From an uncultured Bacteroidota bacterium (lineage in GTDB: Bacteria; Bacteroidota; Bacteroidia; Bacteroidales; UBA12481), in NCBI GenBank assembly GCA_903851365.1, contig CAINOB010000103.1:1-64000 (forward strand): a DNA stretch of 64,000 bases. The letters are read 5' to 3'. The notes below the pieces were generated by a model that ran no database searches, was not told where the DNA came from, and saw only the letters and a list, made by a program, of their open reading frames with translations. Each line of letters opens with the position of its first letter. Within the stretch, counting starts at the first letter, position 1. Both the position numbers and the translations under genes were made by a program. Shown piece by piece: positions 1 to 8,538 of the stretch.

Positions 1-85
<85 letters not shown>

Positions 86-91
86 TTTTTT

Positions 92-125
92 AAAAGCCCC
101 GATTCACCAGAGTCGGGGCTTTTTG
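92..125 (+). terminator. Intrinsic terminator after 5S rRNA
   Basis: An inverted repeat AAAAGCCCCGA ... TCGGGGCTTTTT with an 8-10 base loop, ending in a T run, lies immediately after the 5S rRNA. It would end the rRNA operon just before the porin gene at 140. A near-consensus -7 box (TATCTTTA, 126-133) follows the stem and could start porin transcription. Confidence 0.88.
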
Positions 126-139
126 TATCTTTACCCGTC

Positions 140-2056
140 ATGAAAAACCCGGCTCCCTTTATTGTTCTCCTCCTGATGCTCTCCGTATCAGGATTTACCC
201 AGAAAACAAAAACCGTGGTAACCCGGTTCAACTATCACTTAAATAACCAGGATACTACCCGCCAAGCTGTTGATACAACCCTGTCAGGTAGCCAGAACCA
301 CCACCCTCTATACTCGACATTCAGCTCCTGGTCCGAACTTGGCAATACCGGACTTCCTGCACTGATCAATCAATACCGGCCGATCCGGGAAGCATCCAAC
401 CCTTTGATGTTTGAAGGCATAGATGGCTATGGCACCAATCCTGTTGATTTAATTTTCTATTCATCGAAGTCTCCCTATTCAATACTTAACTACAATAGCG
501 GCGGGGCAGCTGATAAAAACGGGCAAACCATCAAGGCCATTTTCGCCAGAGATCTGAAAAATCATGGAAACATTACCGTCCTGGGGAATTATTATAACTC
601 CGAGGGCCATTTTAGTAGCCAGAAAGCCAATTCTTCCTCTATCAATGCCAATTATATCCTGACCAGGAAAAATTACAAACTTGTGACAGGACTTTTACGT
701 AAATCTTTCGGCTTTAGTGAAAATGGCGGACTTGTTTCGGATGCTCAATTAATTGGGTCAGGCCAGACGGCCTATTTACCTGTAAATCTGTCTGGCGCTG
801 CTACTAAAATGTCTTCATTCAGCCTGCAGGGCTTTCAGTCAGGGACAATATCGCTATCGAAACAGCGACCCATCAAAAATTCGCCAACCGATTCGCTGGC
901 AAAGGATTCCCTGCCAATAAAAAAGGATACTCTTAGTACTATTCCAGTAACCGGCAAATCCTTGAGGATAGTCCATGTTTTCAGGATATCCAATACTTCT
1001 AGAAAGTATAGCGATAAAGCAACCGATGCCGGCTTTTATCAGAACACGTTTTCGACCAATCAGGCAACAAAAGATTCTTTAAGCTTTTTATCCTGGACAA
1101 ATAGTGTTGATCTTGTTTCCGATACCCTGCATCTGGGAAAATATCCATTTTTGTTGAAGGGTGGAATCAATCCGGATTTTTACCGATACAAACTTACTGA
1201 TACCGTGACCTATGGATACGCTTTTGGTGTCAACGGTATAATCACCAAAAAAGATTCATTGTCAAGTTTTGAATTGTCAGGAGCATGGAGTGCTGCAGGC
1301 TATACCGCAGGCGACTATAATCTTAAAGCCTTTTATAGCATTGCTACCGGAAAAAAAGTAGGAAGTCCCAGTGTTGCGTTCGAACTCTTTGTCAGAGGAT
1401 GCTCACCCGATCCGATTATTCGTTTCTATCGTTCGAATCATTTCAAATGGAACAATGATTTCTCGCGTCAAAACGAATCTGGAGCCAATATCACGCTTTC
1501 TGTTCCGAAGGTTCGGGCTTCTTTGAATCTAGGGGTGGTGACAAACAAGGGTTGGATATATTTCGATCCTATGGGTTTGCCGGCACAGCTGGATAGCCGG
1601 ATGACTGTTTTTTCGGCCAGGGCCTACAAACAATTTGTTGCCGGGGTTTTTCGATCGAATATTTCTCTATTGGTTCAACATAGTACGTCTGACAAAATCA
1701 GACTCCCTCTGTTTGTTGGATCAACATCGACCTTCATTCATCATGATATTCATTTTCCGGAGACAAAAGGTGAATTGGAAGTTGAGTACGGCTTTGATCT
1801 AACCTACAATACCGGGTTTTATGGATATGCGTATATGCCGGCAACCGGGATTTTTTATGCCCAGGATGAAAAGATTCTGGGGAATTATCCGGGACTTAAT
1901 GTCTTCGCTCAAATGAAGGTTAAGCGGACCAGGATCTTTGTTGAGTGGTGCCAAACCTTTGCCAGTCTACTTCCTGAACAGTCATTTGCAGTTCTCCATT
2001 ATCCATCGATGAGGCCCCACCTTAAGTATGGAATCTATTGGCATTTCTATGATTAG
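140..2056 (+). CDS. Putative outer-membrane porin (Porin_10 family)
   Basis: This 638-residue protein has a cleavable signal peptide (about residues 1-20, ending near SGFTQ). The mature part has many alternating aromatic/polar strands typical of an outer-membrane beta-barrel. The pattern near residues 60-110 (trp-rich linker, then GYGTNPVDL and a tyrosine-rich strand) is what I associate with the Bacteroidota 'putative porin' family, which has no assigned substrate. The likely role is passive or substrate-specific passage across the outer membrane. It starts at ATG 140, right after the rRNA terminator. Its last 8-29 bases overlap the Nudix gene, so the two are probably co-transcribed. Family assignment is by recall, not by search. 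Confidence 0.72.
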   Translation: MKNPAPFIVLLLMLSVSGFTQKTKTVVTRFNYHLNNQDTTRQAVDTTLSGSQNHHPLYSTFSSWSELGNTGLPALINQYRPIREASNPLMFEGIDGYGTNPVDLIFYSSKSPYSILNYNSGGAADKNGQTIKAIFARDLKNHGNITVLGNYYNSEGHFSSQKANSSSINANYILTRKNYKLVTGLLRKSFGFSENGGLVSDAQLIGSGQTAYLPVNLSGAATKMSSFSLQGFQSGTISLSKQRPIKNSPTDSLAKDSLPIKKDTLSTIPVTGKSLRIVHVFRISNTSRKYSDKATDAGFYQNTFSTNQATKDSLSFLSWTNSVDLVSDTLHLGKYPFLLKGGINPDFYRYKLTDTVTYGYAFGVNGIITKKDSLSSFELSGAWSAAGYTAGDYNLKAFYSIATGKKVGSPSVAFELFVRGCSPDPIIRFYRSNHFKWNNDFSRQNESGANITLSVPKVRASLNLGVVTNKGWIYFDPMGLPAQLDSRMTVFSARAYKQFVAGVFRSNISLLVQHSTSDKIRLPLFVGSTSTFIHHDIHFPETKGELEVEYGFDLTYNTGFYGYAYMPATGIFYAQDEKILGNYPGLNVFAQMKVKRTRIFVEWCQTFASLLPEQSFAVLHYPSMRPHLKYGIYWHFYD

Positions 2057-2675
2057 CGAACAGATTCTGCATCTGGGTGAGTGCCTTAAAAAAGAACTTC
2101 CGGGACGACCGGCACAGGAACTCATGGCTCCATCGGTGAGACCGCCTGGAATGGACCGGTTCGACGGATCGAACCCCCGGTCGAGCGGTGTGATGATTTT
2201 GCTTTTCCCTGGGGTGGTAGGAATTAGTACGGTATTTATTCTCAGAACATTGGGGGGGCCGCACGGAGGGCAGATATCCCTTCCCGGAGGCAAACAGGAA
2301 CCCGAAGAAACGGATCTGACTGATACTGCCATCAGGGAGACTCATGAGGAGGTAGGCGTGAATCCGGAATTGATTGGAGTAATAGGCAGATTAACTCCCT
2401 TATATGTGCCTCACAGCAATTTTATTATACAACCCGTTGTCGGATATTTGAAATCTAAGCCTGAGTTTATTTTGGATCAAAAGGAAGTCGCCGGGGTGAT
2501 TGTAGTGGAATTACAACAGTTGTTTCATCCGGAGAACCGAAAAACCATGATCCTGAGTCGTTCAGGACTGGACATAACCGCTCCATATTATGACGTTTCC
2601 GGCCACCGGATCTGGGGCGCAACTGCTATGATAATGAGTGAGTTTGAGAGGATCTTTATTTCCTGTATTTCCTGA
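2049..2675 (+). CDS. Nudix hydrolase, CoA pyrophosphatase-like
   Basis: This 208-residue cytoplasmic enzyme carries a Nudix box at about residues 80-103 (PGGKQEP ... RETHEEVGV). It is preceded by HGGQISLPGG, the UPF0035-type signature that marks CoA/acyl-CoA pyrophosphatases within the Nudix superfamily. The expected reaction is hydrolysis of CoA to 3',5'-ADP and 4'-phosphopantetheine. Two ATGs are possible: 2028 (29-base overlap with the porin) or 2049 (8-base overlap). The second is preferred because relatives start close to the LKKELPG helix. The 3' end overlaps the convergent gatD gene by 20 bases. Substrate specificity is inferred from the motif only. Confidence 0.82.
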   Translation: MISEQILHLGECLKKELPGRPAQELMAPSVRPPGMDRFDGSNPRSSGVMILLFPGVVGISTVFILRTLGGPHGGQISLPGGKQEPEETDLTDTAIRETHEEVGVNPELIGVIGRLTPLYVPHSNFIIQPVVGYLKSKPEFILDQKEVAGVIVVELQQLFHPENRKTMILSRSGLDITAPYYDVSGHRIWGATAMIMSEFERIFISCIS

Positions 2676-4041
2676 TAAAATCTTCAACTTCGGGAACACC
2701 CCCCTGATATACCAGGTAACCATTGTATGGTTCCCGACCGGTAATCTCTTCGTTTATAGGCTTTAGCATGATCTCTTTGACCTTTTCGAGGTCCGAAGTC
2801 TGGCCCAGGGCCCATCCCAGCTTGATATAGGCTGCTTCGGGAAGCATGTTTTCCAGCGGTATAACACCCATAGCCATCAAATCACGACCGGTGTCATAAA
2901 CATACATGTGAACATATCCCCAAAGGGTTTGGACCGTCATATAGATGGCAACTCCCCGGTCACGGGCCCGTTCAATGGCAGGATAGAGCTCCTTGTTTAC
3001 GTGCCCGAGTCCGGTCCCGATGATGATAATCCCTTTATAACCAAGATCAACCAAAGAATCAATGGTGTCAGGATTCATGTGCGGATAAAAGTAGATCATG
3101 GAAACACGATCCTCGAAGAAAGGATATATGTCGACATTACGATCTTTCCGGCGATGATTGTAATTCTTTTTTATTGGCCTGATTTCACCTCTTCTAACGG
3201 TGGCTATAGGTGTATCTCCAATTGTGCGGAAGGTTGACCGGTAGGATGAATGCATTTTTCTGACCCGTGTGCCACGGTGTAAAAATCCGTACTCATCGGA
3301 GGTGGGGCCGAACATGCAAACCATTACTTCGGCAATATCTCCATGACCTGCAGCATAGCAAGAATGCATCAGGTTGAGTGCAGCATCGGAGGAAGGCCGG
3401 TCGGAAGATCGTTGTGAACCAACTAAAATTATAGGAACAGGAGGGTTTTGGACCATGAATGAGAGGGCCATGGCTGTGTGTCCCAGCGTATCTGTACCAT
3501 GTCCGATAACAATTCCGTCGACACCGCTTTCGATCTCTTTTTTAATTGCGATCGCCAGCGCCTTATATTGATCAGGACCCATGTTTTCGCTGAAGACCGC
3601 AAATACTTTTTCCGTATGGAGGTTACATATTTCAGCAAGTTCAGGTACTGCACCGTATAATTCGCCAGGTGAGAAAGCGGGAATAACTGCCCCGGTCCGG
3701 TAATCCAGACGACTGGCAATGGTGCCGCCAGTACCGATCAGCTTGACTTTTGGAAGGTTTGGAGTAAAGGGAAATTCCTTTTCGGGAATTTTATAATTCG
3801 CCTTAAAGTAGTTCACTTCCTTCATCGATAATATGGTATGCGTATCGATACCGATATTGTAACCTGTAGCTATTTTGACAACAATATGATGATGATCGTC
3901 ATTTTCGGCACGAGGTAAAACGGTGCCTTTGAAAAAACCACGGGTGGTTTCGAATTCGGCAATTCCCCAAACACGGACATTAAACTTCTTCAATATGTCG
4001 AGGCCTTCACCTTTATATCCCTGGAAAAAATCTTCGTTCAT
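2656..4041 (-). CDS. gatD: Glutamyl-tRNA(Gln) amidotransferase subunit D (archaeal type)
   Basis: This 461-residue protein is an asparaginase-type amidase with an extra N-terminal beta-barrel domain (about 1-90), the layout of archaeal GatD. Active-site elements are visible: GTGGTIAS (103-110, nucleophile Thr107), HGTDT (181-185, Thr183/Asp184) and TRVRKMHSS, with Lys262 as the likely base. GatD releases ammonia from Gln or Asn and channels it to GatE, which amidates Glu-tRNA(Gln). Plain bacterial AnsA/AnsB asparaginases (about 330-350 residues) lack the N-terminal domain and do not sit beside a GatB-like gene. The start codon overlaps the gatE stop (ATGA), so translation is coupled. GatDE is generally described as archaea-specific, so its presence here is unusual. 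Confidence 0.93.
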   Translation of the reverse strand: MNEDFFQGYKGEGLDILKKFNVRVWGIAEFETTRGFFKGTVLPRAENDDHHHIVVKIATGYNIGIDTHTILSMKEVNYFKANYKIPEKEFPFTPNLPKVKLIGTGGTIASRLDYRTGAVIPAFSPGELYGAVPELAEICNLHTEKVFAVFSENMGPDQYKALAIAIKKEIESGVDGIVIGHGTDTLGHTAMALSFMVQNPPVPIILVGSQRSSDRPSSDAALNLMHSCYAAGHGDIAEVMVCMFGPTSDEYGFLHRGTRVRKMHSSYRSTFRTIGDTPIATVRRGEIRPIKKNYNHRRKDRNVDIYPFFEDRVSMIYFYPHMNPDTIDSLVDLGYKGIIIIGTGLGHVNKELYPAIERARDRGVAIYMTVQTLWGYVHMYVYDTGRDLMAMGVIPLENMLPEAAYIKLGWALGQTSDLEKVKEIMLKPINEEITGREPYNGYLVYQGGVPEVEDFIRKYRK

Positions 4042-6050
4042 AATTGATCTGTGGACAGTTGTTCAGAAATTTCTTTTGCTACCTGCACTTGAATCAGCCT
4101 GCTATATTCGTTTAATGGAATATTGCCGAGAGCCTGATTACGTATTTGGCCCATGAGCCAATTCAGTGTTACTGATGATTGATCGGATTTCCTTATTTCC
4201 CTGAATTTTCCGATCAGAAAACTTACTGGTGCAAGTAATTCATCCTGGCTCCTTTTTTTGAATTTCAGGCTGGTTAAGATACTGGCGAAATCCATTTTCG
4301 GATAATCCATCATCACGGCCAGAATGGGTCGGGCAATTGCCTGATCGAGTTTGTTTGAACGGATAAAGCTGAACAGGTCATATATTTTTTCAGCGGAAAA
4401 TTCTTTGTGAGGCTGTTTCTGACCCTCGAGATATTTTAATGTGTGACCAAGAAAAGTGCCGATAAATTTGTGAGTGAATCCGAAGTCATCCGAGATCTTT
4501 TCGATCAGAGGAACCAGATTTTTCTTGAGAACATAATGGTAAGTGTCTGAAGGTATTCCCCATTCCTGCATCTGAGCTATCCGGGTACTTACAGGAACCG
4601 GCAGGTTTTTGCCTAAGCGGTTGATATATTCCTCCTCCAATGGAATAGGGGCAGAATCAGTATCCGGGTACATGCGGTCTGCACCTGGTAGTACTCGTTC
4701 AAAAATCGTCGTTCCATCAGCCAGGGCCTTCCTGGTTTCGCGAGGGATATGGTCGAAAGCCATCAGACAGCGCTCCTCAATGGTTTCCAGGGCTGTTTTT
4801 ATATCAGCTTCCTGTCCCCAGAAAACGATCTGGGCGTCGTTTTCATTGGCGCTCAGCCATTTTTTAATTTTTTCAAAGTCGATATTGTTTTCCTCAATAT
4901 TGATTGATTCTGAAGTGATCATATTGGGTTTTTCGATACAGGCAATAACCTTCAACCGATCGGAGATTTCGTTTGCGAAACATTTCCCTGGCTGGGTGAA
5001 ATGGGAAAGAATCCCCTGGAACATCGGAAGGTTCACGGCAACAATCCGGTACCCACATTTCCTTGCATCACTAATAACCGGGTTATCGGAGTTTAATTTT
5101 TCATAAACAAGAGGAACCGATTTTATATGCCAGCTGGTTTTATCGGCAATGCGTTCCTTGATAATATCGCGGATCCTGAGCAGTGCAAATTGCCGGAAAG
5201 CTTCATTATGGCTTAGTCGGGGGATCCACTTATTATGGGATACTCCTTTAATCTCCACCCTGTCGCCGCCGCGGCAACTAACATTAACATCTTCGCGGCC
5301 TGATCCAATGCCAGTCCTGACCCTGCCGGTGCTGCGATTCAGAAAACGGATATATTCGGCCGCTTCCCTGAGCTCAAATGGAGTTTCGCAATCAGGATAA
5401 GTGACCGTTTCGATCAGTGGCATACCCAGTCGGTCGGTTTTATACATCCTGGTGTGTCCGACATCCGAAATCTCCCTGCATGAATCTTCTTCAATGCTGA
5501 GTTGTATCAGCCTGATTTTCTTATTGGATATCTGAATCTCCCCTTCGACGCCCAGAATGGCGGTACGCTGAAATCCTGTAGGGATACTTCCGTCGAGATA
5601 TTGTTTTCTCGTGATATGGACCTCCCCAACGACGTTCAGGTTCGATAATAATGAAATCTCCAGGGCATAGTCGAGCGCTTCCCGGTTAATTTTAAAAGGT
5701 GGAGTATCATCAATATCATAAGTACAGGCATTTTCGTTATTCAGCCGGTAGATTATTTCTTTTCGCGTTCTGAACTCCATCAGAGCGGTACCATCATACT
5801 CACCCATCTCGCTGAGGGTAGGGCGCATATGACGGATTAATTCTCCGTCATAATCTTCATCCTGGTTGTAAATTCCCGCCGGACAACGGCAGAAAAGTTT
5901 GTGACGGGTATTTAGCTGCTGGTGAACTTCGAGTCCTGACATGAACCCGATCCTTTTCCAGTCTTCAATAGTAGCTTCCGAGAGGGGAACGTAACCTATA
6001 GCGTTTCTGGATTCCAGATGGTTACGGGCAGCATCAAAAGAGTTTCTCAT
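4038..6050 (-). CDS. gatE: Glutamyl-tRNA(Gln) amidotransferase subunit E (archaeal type)
   Basis: This 670-residue protein is the tRNA-binding and kinase/transamidase subunit partnered with GatD. It contains the GatB/GatE signature GLEVHQQL (39-46) followed by KLFCRCP, with CxC residues like the zinc site of GatB. After the catalytic cradle comes a central segment (roughly 300-420) in the place of the AspRS-like insertion that separates GatE from bacterial GatB. The C-terminal helical/YqeY-like tail follows. At 670 residues it is far longer than GatB (about 475-500) and slightly longer than archaeal GatE (about 620-640), mainly by an N-terminal extension of about 30 residues. It converts Glu-tRNA(Gln) to Gln-tRNA(Gln) using ATP. 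It lies 22 bases downstream of the LolC/E-like gene. Confidence 0.93.
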   Translation of the reverse strand: MRNSFDAARNHLESRNAIGYVPLSEATIEDWKRIGFMSGLEVHQQLNTRHKLFCRCPAGIYNQDEDYDGELIRHMRPTLSEMGEYDGTALMEFRTRKEIIYRLNNENACTYDIDDTPPFKINREALDYALEISLLSNLNVVGEVHITRKQYLDGSIPTGFQRTAILGVEGEIQISNKKIRLIQLSIEEDSCREISDVGHTRMYKTDRLGMPLIETVTYPDCETPFELREAAEYIRFLNRSTGRVRTGIGSGREDVNVSCRGGDRVEIKGVSHNKWIPRLSHNEAFRQFALLRIRDIIKERIADKTSWHIKSVPLVYEKLNSDNPVISDARKCGYRIVAVNLPMFQGILSHFTQPGKCFANEISDRLKVIACIEKPNMITSESINIEENNIDFEKIKKWLSANENDAQIVFWGQEADIKTALETIEERCLMAFDHIPRETRKALADGTTIFERVLPGADRMYPDTDSAPIPLEEEYINRLGKNLPVPVSTRIAQMQEWGIPSDTYHYVLKKNLVPLIEKISDDFGFTHKFIGTFLGHTLKYLEGQKQPHKEFSAEKIYDLFSFIRSNKLDQAIARPILAVMMDYPKMDFASILTSLKFKKRSQDELLAPVSFLIGKFREIRKSDQSSVTLNWLMGQIRNQALGNIPLNEYSRLIQVQVAKEISEQLSTDQL

Positions 6051-6071
6051 ACAAGAAGGGAAATTTGAAAA

Positions 6072-7313
6072 TTAATCAAATTTAATTGTTTTTCCGGGGC
6101 TGATCCTGGTTAAAAAAGTTGCCGGGATGAGCATCATCAGGAGTGTCAGTAACAAGGTACCAACATTCAAAATCAGCAGATGAAAAGGATTAATATGGAT
6201 AGGCACGGAATCAACAAAATAGGAGATCGGATTTAGTGGTATCACCCGGAACCGGTCCTGGATGAAGGCGATTGCCAGTCCTATAATATTGCCGAGCAGC
6301 AGTCCCTTGCCGATAATATATACTGCCTGATAAAGGAAAATCTTTGACATGGAGCGGTTGTCTGTTCCGAGGGCCTTAAGTGTTCCGATCATCTTTGTTC
6401 TATCGAGAATAATGATCAGGAGTCCGGATATCATATTAAAGCCGGCGATAAGAATCATCAGTGCCAAGATCACCCAGACATTAGTATCGGTCAAACTTAG
6501 GAAATCAAAAAAACCAGGTGCCAGGTCCTTTAATGTTTTGACCTGCATTAGATTATCAGAATTTATGGTGCTTTTATCTACGACATCGCGGATGTGGGCC
6601 GCCACCTGATCCATTTTTGAAGGGTCCTTTAATCTGATTTCGAAGCCGCTGATATCAGTTGAAGTCCAATTATTTATATCTCTGATCTGCTCCAGATGGC
6701 AATAAACAAAAACCTGATCATATTCTTCGAGCCCGGTTTCATAGATTCCGCAAACCTTGAATGGTCTCATTCTTGGTGGGTCCTGGATGAAATAGGTTGG
6801 AATTTTCATACCGGTAACTATCCTGAGACGGTTGGCGAGTGATTTGGAAATCAGCACTTCGAGCGAATCAGGATTATCCAGGTCGGGGACCCTGCCGGCA
6901 ATAAGATTTCTTGAGAAGAAATCCCACTTATATCCGGGAGCAACTCCTTTCAGAATAATGCCCTGTAATTCCTTGCCAGATTGGACCATACCAGGTTTTG
7001 TGGCAAAAGGATAAATCCCACTTATATCGGGTTCCTGTTTTAGGGATTTCAGAAAAGGCTGATTGAGGCTGATTGGGCCTGTTTCCCAGGAATTATTGGA
7101 AGTTAGTCTGCTGATTTGAATATGGGAGCCAAAACCTGTAAGTTTATCCTTGATTTCTTTCTTAAAGCCTGCAAGAATGGCGATGGAGAGGATCATGACT
7201 GCTACACTCAGGGCGATAGCAATGACAGAAACATTAACCAGGGTATTCGCCCCTGATTTTTTACCGGTTGAGCTCCGGATGATTTTTTTTACGATGAAAA
7301 ATTCGAAATTCAC
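6072..7313 (-). CDS. LolC/LolE-like ABC transporter permease (FtsX superfamily)
   Basis: This protein of about 413 residues has an N-terminal membrane segment (about 25-48), a large periplasmic MacB-like domain and three C-terminal membrane segments (about 275-300, 320-345, 370-395), the LolC/E topology. The role expected is release of lipoproteins from the inner membrane, with a LolD ATPase and a LolA carrier. A LolD-like ATPase is encoded far away at 36023. No ATG is available near the start. GTG at 7313 gives MNFEFFIVKK, the usual N-terminus of the family, and is preferred over TTG at 7319. A minus-strand -7 box lies at 7334-7341. The gene heads an apparent operon with gatE and gatD, an association with no obvious functional logic. 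Confidence 0.85.
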   Translation of the reverse strand: MNFEFFIVKKIIRSSTGKKSGANTLVNVSVIAIALSVAVMILSIAILAGFKKEIKDKLTGFGSHIQISRLTSNNSWETGPISLNQPFLKSLKQEPDISGIYPFATKPGMVQSGKELQGIILKGVAPGYKWDFFSRNLIAGRVPDLDNPDSLEVLISKSLANRLRIVTGMKIPTYFIQDPPRMRPFKVCGIYETGLEEYDQVFVYCHLEQIRDINNWTSTDISGFEIRLKDPSKMDQVAAHIRDVVDKSTINSDNLMQVKTLKDLAPGFFDFLSLTDTNVWVILALMILIAGFNMISGLLIIILDRTKMIGTLKALGTDNRSMSKIFLYQAVYIIGKGLLLGNIIGLAIAFIQDRFRVIPLNPISYFVDSVPIHINPFHLLILNVGTLLLTLLMMLIPATFLTRISPGKTIKFD

Positions 7314-7333
7314 AGGCAAGACCTGATTTTAGG

Positions 7334-7341
7334 CAAATGTA
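7334..7341 (-). promoter_or_regulatory. -7 promoter box (TACATTTG) for the permease-gatE-gatD operon
   Basis: Read on the minus strand the bases are TACATTTG, a perfect match to the Bacteroidota TAnnTTTG -7 element. It sits about 20 bases upstream of the GTG start at 7313. No good TTG -33 element is seen at the usual spacing, so confidence is moderate. Confidence 0.5.
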
Positions 7342-7347
7342 CCAATT

Positions 7348-8538
7348 ATGAAGTTAAAACCTCTGTGGTGTCTGGTAATCCTGCTAAGTTCAAGCATCGG
7401 ACTTCAGGCCCAGTTATTTCCAGGACTAAAGCAATCTGTAATTACCTGCGGAGCCGATCGGACCGATACCTATCTGAAAACAATTTTGGGTAAGGGTATT
7501 GGATTAGTGGCAAATCCAACCAGCCGGGTTGGTTCTGTTCATTTACTCGATACACTGATCCGCTCGGGAGTGAGGATAAAGAGAGTTTTCGCTCCTGAGC
7601 ATGGGTTCCGGGGTGAGGATGAAGCGGGAGCTACCATCAAGGACGGTCTGGATCCGGTGACAGGGATTCCGGTTGTGTCACTTTATGGCAAGCATAAAAA
7701 GCCCACAGCAGAAGATCTCCAGGGGATTGATCTGATGATTTTTGACATCCAGGATGTTGGTGTGAGGTTTTATACCTATATCTCTACCTTGCATTATGTG
7801 ATGGATGCCTGTGCAAGCGCAGGAATACCGTTGCTTGTACTTGACCGTCCGAATCCAAATGGTTTTTATACTGATGGGCCGATACTTGATACGGCTTACC
7901 GGTCATTTGTGGGCATGGATCCGGTACCGGTGGTCCACGGGATGACTATTGGAGAATATGCCGGAATGATTAATGGCGAAAGATGGCTGGAGAAGGGTTT
8001 GCGTTGCAATCTGACCGTTATCAGGTGTTTGGGCTATGATCATCAGACGGAATATATTCTTCCTGTAAAACCGTCGCCTAACTTACCCAACCAGACTTCA
8101 GTTTACCTTTATCCTACCCTGTGCTTTTTTGAAGGAACCGTGATGAGCATCGGGAGGGGCACCGATTTTCCTTTTCAGGTATACGGGCATCCAGCGATGA
8201 CAGCTGATTTTACTTTTACTCCGATATCCTTGCCTGGAGTGAGCCTGCACCCGGACCATGAAAATTTGGTATGTCATGGCATTGATCTTCGAAAAACCGG
8301 AATTCCTGAGCTTTCGCAAAAGCCTGGACTCAAGCTGGAATGGATTATTGACGCTTACCGGAAGATGAACATGAGCAACAAATTCTTTATCGGCTATTTC
8401 GATACACTTGCAGGTACTAATATGCTCAGAGCACAGATAGGGCAAGGTAAAACGCCTGAAGAGATCCGGTCAACCTGGAAACCCGGGTTGATCAAATATC
8501 GCGCGATGCGCAAGAAATATCTGCTTTATCCTGACTAG
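7348..8538 (+). CDS. Exo-beta-N-acetylmuramidase NamZ family protein (DUF1343)
   Basis: This 396-residue protein has a signal peptide (about 1-21, ending LQAQ), so it acts in the periplasm or outside. Conserved DUF1343 features are present: GLVANPTS near residue 55, FAPEHGFRG (about 87-95), the IFDIQDVGVRFYTYISTL segment and the RPNPNG loop. NamZ enzymes remove terminal N-acetylmuramic acid from peptidoglycan fragments, so a role in cell-wall turnover or recycling is expected. No MurNAc transporter or MurQ gene is nearby. The stop codon shares the palindrome CTAG with the stop of the convergent aminotransferase gene. It starts at ATG 7348, divergent from the permease operon. Confidence 0.87.
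   Translation: MKLKPLWCLVILLSSSIGLQAQLFPGLKQSVITCGADRTDTYLKTILGKGIGLVANPTSRVGSVHLLDTLIRSGVRIKRVFAPEHGFRGEDEAGATIKDGLDPVTGIPVVSLYGKHKKPTAEDLQGIDLMIFDIQDVGVRFYTYISTLHYVMDACASAGIPLLVLDRPNPNGFYTDGPILDTAYRSFVGMDPVPVVHGMTIGEYAGMINGERWLEKGLRCNLTVIRCLGYDHQTEYILPVKPSPNLPNQTSVYLYPTLCFFEGTVMSIGRGTDFPFQVYGHPAMTADFTFTPISLPGVSLHPDHENLVCHGIDLRKTGIPELSQKPGLKLEWIIDAYRKMNMSNKFFIGYFDTLAGTNMLRAQIGQGKTPEEIRSTWKPGLIKYRAMRKKYLLYPD

Noticed and set aside
2656-4041. GatD as an ordinary L-asparaginase
   Set aside because: The extra N-terminal beta-barrel domain, the length of 461 residues and the overlap with a GatE gene all point to GatD instead.
4609-5106. A 165-codon open frame on the plus strand inside gatE
   Set aside because: It lies wholly antisense to a strongly conserved gene, has no recognisable motif and no promoter box; it is a by-product of the codon usage on the other strand.
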